Assembly (NCBI GenBank): GCA_905215945.1
Contig: CAJMRZ010000083.1
Span: forward strand, 1-6,710
From: an uncultured bacterium
GTDB lineage: Bacteria > Actinomycetota > Coriobacteriia > Coriobacteriales > Coriobacteriaceae
Direction of reading: 5' to 3'
DNA length: 6,710 nucleotides
This document shows positions 1 to 4,282 of this stretch, piece by piece. The notes under the pieces were generated by a model. It worked only from the letters and a program-made list of their open reading frames with translations. It ran no database searches and had not been told where the DNA came from. The first letter of the stretch is position 1, and every line of letters starts with the position of its first letter. The position numbers were made by a program, and so were the translations under genes.

Positions 1-233
1 CGCGGTTGACCGGCGCCCATGAGCGACGAGGCGATGGCGGCGATCTGCTCGGCGGTTTTACCGGCACCGTAGACAACCTCGCCGGCTCCCTGGCGAACCC
101 CGCGCGAAAGATCGAGCTGCGCAAAGCCCAAATCGGCGGTTGGAGCCGTCTGCATGCGCGTGAGGGCGACAGCCGGGGTGACTGCTCCGCCGGCAACATC
201 GCTCAGCAACTGCTCAAGATCTCGCTTATCCAT
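1..233 (-). CDS. larB: LarB, nickel pincer cofactor biosynthesis protein (N-terminal part, cut by window edge)
   Basis: The reading frame runs from an ATG at 233 leftward off the window with no stop, giving 77 complete codons. LarB family proteins carboxylate the pyridinium ring of nicotinic acid adenine dinucleotide and cleave its phosphoanhydride. This is the first step toward the nickel-pincer nucleotide cofactor of lactate racemase LarA and related enzymes, and it occurs in the cytoplasm. The visible part is the conserved N-terminal region that precedes the PurE-like catalytic domain: a short helix starting MDKRDLEQLL, then LGFAQLDLSRG, then RQGAGEVVYGAGKTAEQI, which matches the family pattern of Asp, Arg, RQG, EV and GKT-EQI. 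The start is supported by GAAGGG 7 nt upstream. The catalytic domain lies outside the window, so completeness cannot be judged. Older annotations call this family 'AIR carboxylase-like' or CpmA. serB lies upstream on the same strand, but the gap contains its own candidate promoter. Confidence 0.85.
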   Translation of the reverse strand, partial: MDKRDLEQLLSDVAGGAVTPAVALTRMQTAPTADLGFAQLDLSRGVRQGAGEVVYGAGKTAEQIAAIASSLMGAGQP

Positions 234-277
234 ATATGTTCCCTTCGACGGCGCAAAGTCTAGCACTCAAAGGGTAT

Positions 278-311
278 GTTTCCGAACACTAAGACAAAAT
301 TGTTCGGAAAC
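278..311. promoter_or_regulatory. Perfect 11-bp inverted repeat, candidate operator of larB
   Basis: GTTTCCGAACA (278-288) and TGTTCGGAAAC (301-311) are exact reverse complements separated by 12 nt. Each arm contains a TTCSGAA heptamer, and the heptamer centres are 23 bp apart, about two helical turns. On the minus strand the repeat begins at the candidate -10 hexamer and covers the expected transcription start of larB, a typical repressor position. Neither strand has a T-run after the dyad, so it does not look like an intrinsic terminator. I cannot name the regulator. Confidence 0.6.
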
Positions 312-338
312 TATAGGACAGACTGATTCAATTGTTAG
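310..338 (-). promoter_or_regulatory. Candidate larB promoter
   Basis: Read on the minus strand, CTAACA (338-333; 4 of 6 to TTGACA) is followed after 17 bp by TATAGT (315-310; 5 of 6 to TATAAT). Transcription would start near 302, inside the inverted repeat 278-311, about 70 nt upstream of the larB ATG. It sits directly after the serB stop codon, so larB could be transcribed both from here and by read-through from serB. This is a consensus match only. Confidence 0.45.
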
Positions 339-347
339 ACGGATCGG

Positions 348-983
348 CTAGTCACGCAGGATGATGTCCATGGCGAGCATCAGGTTGCGCTCGTCGATGG
401 CAAACGGGGCGGCTTCGCGCGTCTTGGGCTTGGCGCAAAACGCGATGCCCGCGCCCGCGGCCTGAATCATGGGGATGTCGTTGGCGCCGTCGCCGATCGC
501 GACGGTGTGGGCCATGTCGACACCGCACTCAACCGCCCAATCCAGCAGCTGGATGAGCTTGGACTCCTTGGTCACGATGTCTGCCGCCAGCTTACCGGTG
601 AGCTTGCCGTCCACGACCTCCAGGCGGTTAGCGAGGCAAAAGTCGATGCCCGCGGCGGCCACGATCTTGTCGGCGACCTCGTGAAAGCCGCCGCTTACCA
701 CGCCGACCTTCCAGCCCTTGCTGTGTGCCGAGCGCACAAGCTCCAGCGCGCCGGGGGTAAACGTCACGCGCTCAAAGGTGCGCTCGAATACGCTCTCATC
801 CAAGCCGGCAAGCAGCCCCACGCGTTCCTCGAGCGCCTGCTTAAAGTCGAGCTCGCCGCGCATGGCGCGCTCGGTGATCTGCGCTACCTGCTCGCCCACG
901 CCGGCCTCCTCGCCCAACAGGTCGATGACCTCCTGGTTGATGAGCGTGGAGTCGATATCCATAACAATGAGGCGTGCAGTCAT
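348..983 (-). CDS. serB: Phosphoserine phosphatase, HAD family
   Basis: This 211-residue cytoplasmic enzyme hydrolyses O-phospho-L-serine to serine and phosphate, the last step of the phosphorylated serine pathway. HAD motifs are intact: DIDST at residues 9-13 (nucleophile Asp9, acid/base Asp11), with Glu18 in the INQE segment typical of SerB; SGG at 97-99 (motif II); Lys142 (motif III); and GDGANDIPM at 164-172 (motif IV, Mg2+ ligands). The four-helix cap lies at about 18-75. The protein lacks the N-terminal ACT-like extension of the E. coli enzyme (322 residues) and resembles the short archaeal/bacterial SerB form. The ATG at 983 is preferred over an in-frame ATG at 1028, because GGAAAGG lies 6 nt upstream and the homologous part starts at MTARLIVMDIDST. 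It is divergent from aspS. Related HAD phosphatases (such as ThrH or sugar phosphatases) are possible but less likely given the full SerB motif set. Confidence 0.93.
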   Translation of the reverse strand: MTARLIVMDIDSTLINQEVIDLLGEEAGVGEQVAQITERAMRGELDFKQALEERVGLLAGLDESVFERTFERVTFTPGALELVRSAHSKGWKVGVVSGGFHEVADKIVAAAGIDFCLANRLEVVDGKLTGKLAADIVTKESKLIQLLDWAVECGVDMAHTVAIGDGANDIPMIQAAGAGIAFCAKPKTREAAPFAIDERNLMLAMDIILRD

Positions 984-989
984 GGTGGG

Positions 990-996
990 CCTTTCC
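990..996 (-). promoter_or_regulatory. serB ribosome binding site
   Basis: On the minus strand GGAAAGG ends 6 nt before the ATG at 983. It decides the start against the longer in-frame ATG at 1028, which would add 15 residues with no homology to the family. Confidence 0.7.
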
Positions 997-1128
997 GAGT
1001 GCAGTTGTATTGGGGCACATTGTCGCACGCCGCGCGCCTGAGCGACGGCCAGGCCGCGTCAATTGTTTCGTCTCCGTCAAGTCTTTGGGCAGGAGCTACT
1101 TTTTCGCGGCACATCGACACAGGTGCGA

Positions 1129-1134
1129 TAAGAT
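1129..1134 (+). promoter_or_regulatory. Candidate -10 element of aspS
   Basis: TAAGAT within GATAAGATAG resembles TATAAT (4 of 6). The hexamer 17 bp upstream (GCGGCA, 1106-1111) matches TTGACA at only 3 of 6, so the assignment is weak. If right, transcription starts near 1141 and the mRNA has a leader of about 100 nt made almost wholly of the two stem-loops described next. Confidence 0.35.
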
Positions 1135-1146
1135 AGAACGCCATGT

Positions 1147-1172
1147 CCGGCTGCGCGGTTTACGCAGGCCGG
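1147..1172 (+). promoter_or_regulatory. Stem-loop 1 in the aspS leader
   Basis: CCGGCTGCG (1147-1155) pairs with CGCA-GCCGG (1163-1172) with one bulged G and a 7-nt loop, giving nine base pairs. No U-run follows, so it is not an intrinsic terminator. It would lie near the 5' end of the aspS transcript. Confidence 0.5.
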
Positions 1173-1176
1173 GCGA

Positions 1177-1218
1177 ATCTGTACGACGCCGCCCGGAACG
1201 ACACGGGGCGGCACAGAT
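1177..1218 (+). promoter_or_regulatory. Stem-loop 2 in the aspS leader, just before the RBS
   Basis: An outer helix ATCTGT (1177-1182) / ACAGAT (1213-1218) encloses an inner helix GCCGCCC (1188-1194) / GGGCGGC (1206-1212), with a 5-nt one-sided bulge (1183-1187) and an 11-nt loop. The 13 pairs end 5 nt before the Shine-Dalgarno AAAGGAGG. The structure could stabilise the mRNA or control translation. I see no sequence match to a known riboswitch or T-box. Confidence 0.5.
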
Positions 1219-1222
1219 CCAT

Positions 1223-1230
1223 AAAGGAGG
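1223..1230 (+). promoter_or_regulatory. aspS ribosome binding site
   Basis: AAAGGAGG is a near-perfect Shine-Dalgarno sequence ending 9 nt before the ATG at 1240. It supports that start over the in-frame Met codon at 1273, where the conserved part of AspRS begins (MHTRTCGEL). Confidence 0.75.
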
Positions 1231-1239
1231 ATCACTGGT

Positions 1240-3027
1240 ATGAGCCAGACCCGTCCCATCGATGAGCATTCCATGCACACCCGTACCTGCGGCGAGCTTC
1301 GCTTCGAGAACGTGGGCGAAGAGGTCACCCTCACCGGTTGGGTGAGTCGTCGCCGCGACCACGGCGGCCTTATCTTCTGCGACCTTCGTGACCGCGAGGG
1401 CATCACGCAGCTCACCTTCGACCCCGAGCACTCCGACGGCGATGCCTTTAAGATCGCCGAGACCATGCGTCCCGAGTGGCCCATCAAGATCCACGGCGTC
1501 GTGCGCGCTCGTGGTGAGGAGACCACCAACACCAAGCTCGCGACCGGCGAGATCGAGGTCCTGACCGACCACGCCGAGGTGCTCAACACGTCCGTCACCC
1601 CGCCGTTCCAGATCGAGGACGGCATCGAGACGAGCGAGGACACCCGCCTGCGCTATCGCTATCTGGACCTCCGTCGTCCCGAGATGATGGCCAACCTCAA
1701 GCTGCGCTCCGACTTTACCTTTGCCATTCGGGAGGCGCTGCACAACCGTGAGTTCATGGAGGTCGAGACGCCCTCCCTGTTCAAGTCCACGCCCGAGGGC
1801 GCTCGCGACTTCATCGTTCCCAGCCGTATTCAGCCGGGTAACTTCTACGCCCTGCCGCAGTCCCCGCAGCTCCTGAAGCAGCTGCTCATGGTCGGTGGCG
1901 TCGAGCGCTACTACCAGGTTGCCAAGTGCTTCCGCGACGAGGACCTGCGTGCCGACCGTCAGCCCGAGTTCACCCAGGTCGATATCGAGATGTCCTTCGT
2001 GGACCAGAACGACGTCATGAGCGCGCTCGAGGAGGTCCTGGCCGACGCCTTCGGCCGCATGGGCGTCGAGATGCCTACGCCGCTGCGTCGTATGGACTAC
2101 TGGGAGGCCATGGACACCTATGGCTCCGACAAGCCCGATACCCGCTATGGCATGCACCTGGTCGACCTGACCGACATCTTCGCCAACTCCAAGTTCAAGG
2201 TCTTTGCGACTGCCGCAAACGAGGAGGGCTCTGTCGTCAAGGCCATCAACGCCAAGGGCGCCGGTGCCTGGGCACGTGCCAAGATCGATAAGCTTGCCGG
2301 CGTGGCCTCCACGTTTGGCGCCAAGGGCCTGGCCTGGATTGCTTTCCGCGAGGACGGCTCTATCAACAGCCCCATCGTCAAGTTCTTCTCGGACGAGGAG
2401 ATGGCCGCTCTGCGCGAGCGCATGGATGTCGAGCCTGGCGACCTCGTGATGTTCGCCGCCGGCCCGCGCCTGCTCTCTGACGAGATCCTGGGCGGCATGC
2501 GTTCCCACATGGCCAACGCACTCGAGATCAAGCGTGAGGGCCACGACTTCCTGTGGGTCGTCAACTTCCCGCTGTTCCACTGGGATGAGGACCGCAAGGC
2601 CTACGCTGCCGAGCATCAGCCCTTCACGCTGCCGACCGAGACCGACATCGCCAAGATCGAGGCCGACCCGCTGGCGGCCGGTTCCTGCACCTACGACTTT
2701 GTCATGGACGGCTTTGAGGCCGGCGGCGGCGGTATGCGTATCCACAACGCCGAGATGCAGATGTCCATGCTCAAGCTCCTGGGCTTCACCGAGGAGCGAG
2801 CCGAGTCGCAGTTCGGCTTCCTCATGGAGGCGCTCAAGTTTGGTGCACCCCCGATGGGTGGTTTTGCTCTGGGCCTGGACCGCGTGTGCATGCTGCTCAC
2901 CGGTTCCGACTCCATCCGCGACGTCATGGCGTTCCCCAAGACGGCCAGCGGCTCCGACCTTATGTCGGGCGCCCCGAGTGCCGTTAGCGGCGCCCAGCTC
3001 AAGGACGTCAGCCTGCGCCTGATGTAG
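1240..3027 (+). CDS. aspS: Aspartyl-tRNA synthetase (class II, bacterial type)
   Basis: This 595-residue cytoplasmic enzyme activates Asp with ATP and charges tRNA(Asp). Its length is normal for bacterial AspRS. An N-terminal OB-fold anticodon-binding domain (about 13-115) contains GWVSRRRDHGG (33-43). The class II catalytic core starts near RYRYLDLRRP (138) and includes QSPQLLKQ (207-214), motif 2 FRDEDLRADRQPEF (231-244) and motif 3 GLDRV (545-549, with the ATP-binding Arg548). The bacterial GAD insertion lies at roughly 290-430. The His41-Gly-Gly form of the anticodon loop is the type reported for non-discriminating AspRS, which also charges tRNA(Asn) for later amidation by GatCAB. That is inference here. 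The gene is monocistronic, divergent from serB, with a structured leader in front and an intrinsic terminator behind. Confidence 0.97.
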   Translation: MSQTRPIDEHSMHTRTCGELRFENVGEEVTLTGWVSRRRDHGGLIFCDLRDREGITQLTFDPEHSDGDAFKIAETMRPEWPIKIHGVVRARGEETTNTKLATGEIEVLTDHAEVLNTSVTPPFQIEDGIETSEDTRLRYRYLDLRRPEMMANLKLRSDFTFAIREALHNREFMEVETPSLFKSTPEGARDFIVPSRIQPGNFYALPQSPQLLKQLLMVGGVERYYQVAKCFRDEDLRADRQPEFTQVDIEMSFVDQNDVMSALEEVLADAFGRMGVEMPTPLRRMDYWEAMDTYGSDKPDTRYGMHLVDLTDIFANSKFKVFATAANEEGSVVKAINAKGAGAWARAKIDKLAGVASTFGAKGLAWIAFREDGSINSPIVKFFSDEEMAALRERMDVEPGDLVMFAAGPRLLSDEILGGMRSHMANALEIKREGHDFLWVVNFPLFHWDEDRKAYAAEHQPFTLPTETDIAKIEADPLAAGSCTYDFVMDGFEAGGGGMRIHNAEMQMSMLKLLGFTEERAESQFGFLMEALKFGAPPMGGFALGLDRVCMLLTGSDSIRDVMAFPKTASGSDLMSGAPSAVSGAQLKDVSLRLM

Positions 3028-3050
3028 GCGAGCGGCTACCTATTGCCAGC

Positions 3051-3085
3051 AACGAGGGAAGGACGTGTGCCTTCCCTCGTTTTTT
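3051..3085 (+). terminator. Intrinsic terminator of aspS
   Basis: AACGAGGGAAGG (3051-3062) pairs perfectly with CCTTCCCTCGTT (3070-3081) around a 7-nt loop. The stem runs directly into six T residues (3080-3085). It lies 24 nt after the aspS stop. Confidence 0.93.
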
Positions 3086-3110
3086 GTGAGACGGGGGTGC
3101 GCCGGTAACG

Positions 3111-3116
3111 TACAAT
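3111..3116 (+). promoter_or_regulatory. Candidate -10 element of the HPr gene
   Basis: TACAAT matches TATAAT at 5 of 6 positions and lies shortly after the aspS terminator. The hexamer 17 bp upstream (GAGACG, 3088-3093) is a poor -35 (3 of 6). A start near 3123 would leave a leader of about 48 nt. Confidence 0.45.
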
Positions 3117-3160
3117 AACTACCACGTGGCTGGGTTTGCCGGCCGAATGTGCGATGTCGT

Positions 3161-3168
3161 GGGAGGGG
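3161..3168 (+). promoter_or_regulatory. Ribosome binding site of the HPr gene
   Basis: GGGAGGGG ends 2 nt before the ATG at 3171; its GGAGG core (3162-3166) is 4 nt from the start. It favours that start over the upstream in-frame GTG (3126) and ATG (3147), which have no comparable site and would add residues outside the HPr fold. Confidence 0.7.
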
Positions 3169-3170
3169 AC

Positions 3171-3419
3171 ATGGTCGAGTTTACGAAGACGATTAAAGAT
3201 CCGTTGGGATTACATGCCCGCCCGGTTGCGCTGCTCTATGACATCATTGCCAAGCATCGTAGCGACGTGTCGCTCAGCATCGGCGACCGCCACACGGATG
3301 GCCGCGATGTTATGGGCCTCATGGCTCTCTACGGCGAGTGCGGCGAGAACATCATCTTCCGCGTTTCGGGTGTGGATGAGGTCTCCTGCGTCACGTCGAT
3401 CAGAAACCTCTCGCTCTAA
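3171..3419 (+). CDS. HPr-family phosphocarrier protein with Asp at the Ser46 position
   Basis: This 82-residue cytoplasmic protein belongs to the HPr family of the sugar phosphotransferase system, which passes phosphate from enzyme I to the sugar-specific EIIA domains. The active-site segment PLGLHARPV (11-19) is intact: His15 is the phosphorylated residue and Arg17 its partner. The second signature, normally K-S-I-M-G-V-M-S-L around Ser46 in low-GC Gram-positive HPr, reads DGRDVMGLMAL (43-53), so position 46 is Asp. Phosphorylation by HPr kinase is therefore impossible at this site, and the charge could mimic P-Ser-HPr. The C-terminal helix is a few residues shorter than in the 87-88-residue Bacillus protein. 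No ptsI or EII gene adjoins it; it is flanked by two terminators and appears monocistronic. It could be the general HPr (ptsH) or a specialised paralogue, so no symbol is given. Confidence 0.9.
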   Translation: MVEFTKTIKDPLGLHARPVALLYDIIAKHRSDVSLSIGDRHTDGRDVMGLMALYGECGENIIFRVSGVDEVSCVTSIRNLSL

Positions 3420-3422
3420 CCT

Positions 3423-3456
3423 CAACAATGTGACAAGGGGACAGTCCCCTTTGTTG
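3423..3456. repeat. REP-like GGGGACAGTCCCC palindrome
   Basis: AAGGGGAC (3435-3442), one A, then GTCCCCTT (3444-3451) form a perfect 8-bp dyad. A further pair CAACA (3423-3427) / TGTTG (3452-3456) can extend it with a one-sided bulge of 7 nt. It lies just after the HPr stop codon and upstream of a much better terminator. The compact GGGAC/GTCCC core resembles REP-type intergenic palindromes mobilised by REP-associated tyrosine transposases (IS200-like). Only one copy is present in this window, so the repeat nature is inferred. It could alternatively be a weak terminator with TTTGTT behind the stem. Confidence 0.45.
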
Positions 3457-3473
3457 CATAAATTGGTATGACA

Positions 3474-3514
3474 AGGCACCGCAAAGAGATGGTCTTTGCG
3501 GTGCCTCTTTTGTT
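3474..3514 (+). terminator. Intrinsic terminator after the HPr gene
   Basis: A perfect 14-bp stem, 3474-3487 (AGGCACCGCAAAGA) with 3493-3506, closes a 5-nt loop GATGG and is followed by the T-rich tail CTTTTGTTT. It ends the HPr transcript and insulates it from the feo operon. Confidence 0.93.
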
Positions 3515-3558
3515 TCATATAGGAAACTTTTTCGAAATCTGAATAGGGACCCTTTCCA

Positions 3559-3612
3559 AAAAGTTAACCACGTGCTAGTTTACTAAAGCGAACATAGACG
3601 TGGTTAACTTTT
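3559..3612. promoter_or_regulatory. 14-bp inverted repeat upstream of the feo operon, candidate metalloregulator sites
   Basis: AAAAGTTAACCACG (3559-3572) and CGTGGTTAACTTTT (3599-3612) are perfect reverse complements separated by 26 nt. Each arm carries the palindromic core GTTAAC, with core centres 40 bp apart, close to four helical turns. A weak promoter can be drawn with TTTCCA (3553-3558) and TAGTTT (3576-3581), spacer 17 bp. The left arm would then lie between -35 and -10 and the right arm just downstream of the start. GGTTAAC resembles DtxR-family half sites, but neither arm is a full 19-bp iron box. The remaining stretch to the first feoA start holds only a leader and an RBS (AGGAG, 3644-3648). 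Confidence 0.55.
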
Positions 3613-3654
3613 ATCGCGTCGATGTTGAGGACGAACTGACGTTAGGAGCCACTC

Positions 3655-3897
3655 ATGTCTTGCGGACCGCAGATGCCGGCCATGCCGCTTTCGATGGTAA
3701 AAGCGGGCGAAACCGTGCGCGTGTCTCGTGTAAAGGGCAATGAGGACATGAAGCACCACCTCAAGGACCTCGGCTTTGTCGAGGGTAACGAAATCCACGT
3801 GGTGAGCTCGAGTGGTGCCAATATCATCGTCACAGTGTTGGGCGCACGCTTTGGCATCGATTCCAAGGTTGCCATGCACATCATGACCGTCGGTTAG
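3655..3897 (+). CDS. feoA: FeoA domain protein, first copy (divergent type)
   Basis: This 80-residue small cytoplasmic protein has the FeoA SH3-like beta-barrel fold. FeoA proteins are needed for Fe(II) uptake by FeoB and probably act on its cytoplasmic side. The family pattern is visible: MVKAGETVRVSRVKG (14-28), then HHLKDLGFVEGNEIHVV, then a glycine-containing beta segment. The usual 'PLGDP-E-RGYELSLR' region is replaced by SGANIIVTVLGARFGIDS, ending in IMTVG, so this copy differs clearly from the second. A Met-rich N-terminus with Cys3 precedes the domain. The start at 3655 has AGGAG 6 nt upstream; internal Met codons (residues 7, 10 and 14) are possible alternatives without better sites. 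It is the first gene of the feo operon, 40 nt before the second feoA. Confidence 0.88.
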   Translation: MSCGPQMPAMPLSMVKAGETVRVSRVKGNEDMKHHLKDLGFVEGNEIHVVSSSGANIIVTVLGARFGIDSKVAMHIMTVG

Positions 3898-3937
3898 TCG
3901 ACGGAATTTCTGTACGCACTGAAAGGGGGACAAGAGG

Positions 3938-4159
3938 ATGAAGACGTTGGGTGACGTTAAGGTGGGCGAGAGCTCCACCATCGTCAAGCTTCACGGTGAG
4001 GGTGCGCTTCGCCGCCACCTTATGGACCTGGGGCTCATCAAGGGCACTTCGTTCAAGGTCGTAAAGGTTGCACCGCTCGGTGATCCGGTCGAGATCAACG
4101 TGCGCGGCTACGAGCTTTCCATCCGCAAGGAGGAGGCGGCCGTCGTCGAGGTCCAGTAA
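3938..4159 (+). CDS. feoA: FeoA domain protein, second copy (canonical)
   Basis: This 73-residue FeoA-like SH3-fold protein is predicted to be cytoplasmic and to support Fe(II) import by FeoB. The domain fills the whole protein: VKVGESSTIVKLHG (7-20), RRHLMDLGLIKGTSF, then the canonical APLGDPVEINVRGYELSIRK and the terminal strand AAVVEVQ. It is closer to the family consensus than the upstream copy. GAAAGGGGG ends 8 nt before the ATG. It lies 40 nt after the first feoA and 123 nt before feoB; that longer gap holds a candidate iron box and a GC-rich hairpin. Confidence 0.93.
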   Translation: MKTLGDVKVGESSTIVKLHGEGALRRHLMDLGLIKGTSFKVVKVAPLGDPVEINVRGYELSIRKEEAAVVEVQ

Positions 4160-4190
4160 GGGCCCGCGACGTATATTTCTGCAGATAAAG

Positions 4191-4209
4191 TTAGGTTTTT
4201 CTAACTTAA
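4191..4209. promoter_or_regulatory. Candidate DtxR/IdeR-type iron box between feoA and feoB
   Basis: TTAGGTTTTTCTAACTTAA matches the known DtxR/IdeR operator consensus TTAGGTTAGGCTAACCTAA at 15 of 19 positions; mismatches are at the central positions 8-10 and at position 16. It overlaps a 7-bp dyad AAGTTAG (4188-4194) / CTAACTT (4201-4207), and CTGCA (4179-4183) / TGCAG (4210-4214) extends the symmetry outward. In Actinobacteria such sites bind Fe(II)-loaded DtxR/IdeR to repress iron uptake genes. A weak -10 (CATTAT, 4228-4233) lies downstream. An RNA hairpin role is the alternative. Confidence 0.55.
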
Positions 4210-4236
4210 TGCAGCATCTTTGAAGCACATTATCCA

Positions 4237-4262
4237 GCCTGCGCGGAGAAAGCAGCGCAGGC
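4237..4262 (+). promoter_or_regulatory. GC-rich stem-loop before the feoB RBS
   Basis: GCCTGCGC (4237-4244) and GCGCAGGC (4255-4262) form a perfect 8-bp stem with a 10-nt loop. There is no T-run, so it is not a terminator. It ends a few nt before the purine-rich ribosome site AAGGAAGAAGG (4267-4277) of feoB, and could be an mRNA stability or processing element that sets feoB level relative to the feoA genes. Confidence 0.45.
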
Positions 4263-4282
4263 ACACAAGGAAGAAGGATTGA

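Noticed and set aside
6..263. Open frame on the plus strand opposite larB
   Set aside because: The minus-strand frame matches LarB residue by residue in its conserved region and has an RBS, so the plus frame is a shadow.
278..311. LexA/SOS box (CGAAC...GTTCG) at the larB promoter
   Set aside because: The CGAAC and GTTCG elements are far more than the required 4 nt apart, so the spacing rules out a standard Gram-positive SOS box.
1147..1218. T-box riboswitch in the aspS leader
   Set aside because: There is no T-box antiterminator sequence of the AGGGTGGNACCGCG type, no specifier loop I can place, and no leader terminator; the region is also too short.
1096..2745. 549-codon open frame on the minus strand opposite aspS
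   Set aside because: It is antisense to a certain AspRS gene. The composition is typical of a shadow frame, and it has no recognisable domain.
3126..3170. Longer HPr start at GTG 3126 or ATG 3147
   Set aside because: The added residues lie outside the HPr fold, and the only good ribosome site (3161-3168) fits the ATG at 3171, which also places the active His at the usual residue 15.
3423..3456. CRISPR repeat or terminator as the main reading of the GGGGACAGTCCCC palindrome
   Set aside because: It is a single copy with no spacers, and the T-run behind it is poor compared with the true terminator at 3474-3514.
3559..3612. Intrinsic terminator reading of the feo upstream inverted repeat
   Set aside because: The stem is AT-rich at its base, the loop is 26 nt long, the following T-run is part of the stem itself, and a strong terminator already stands 50 nt upstream.
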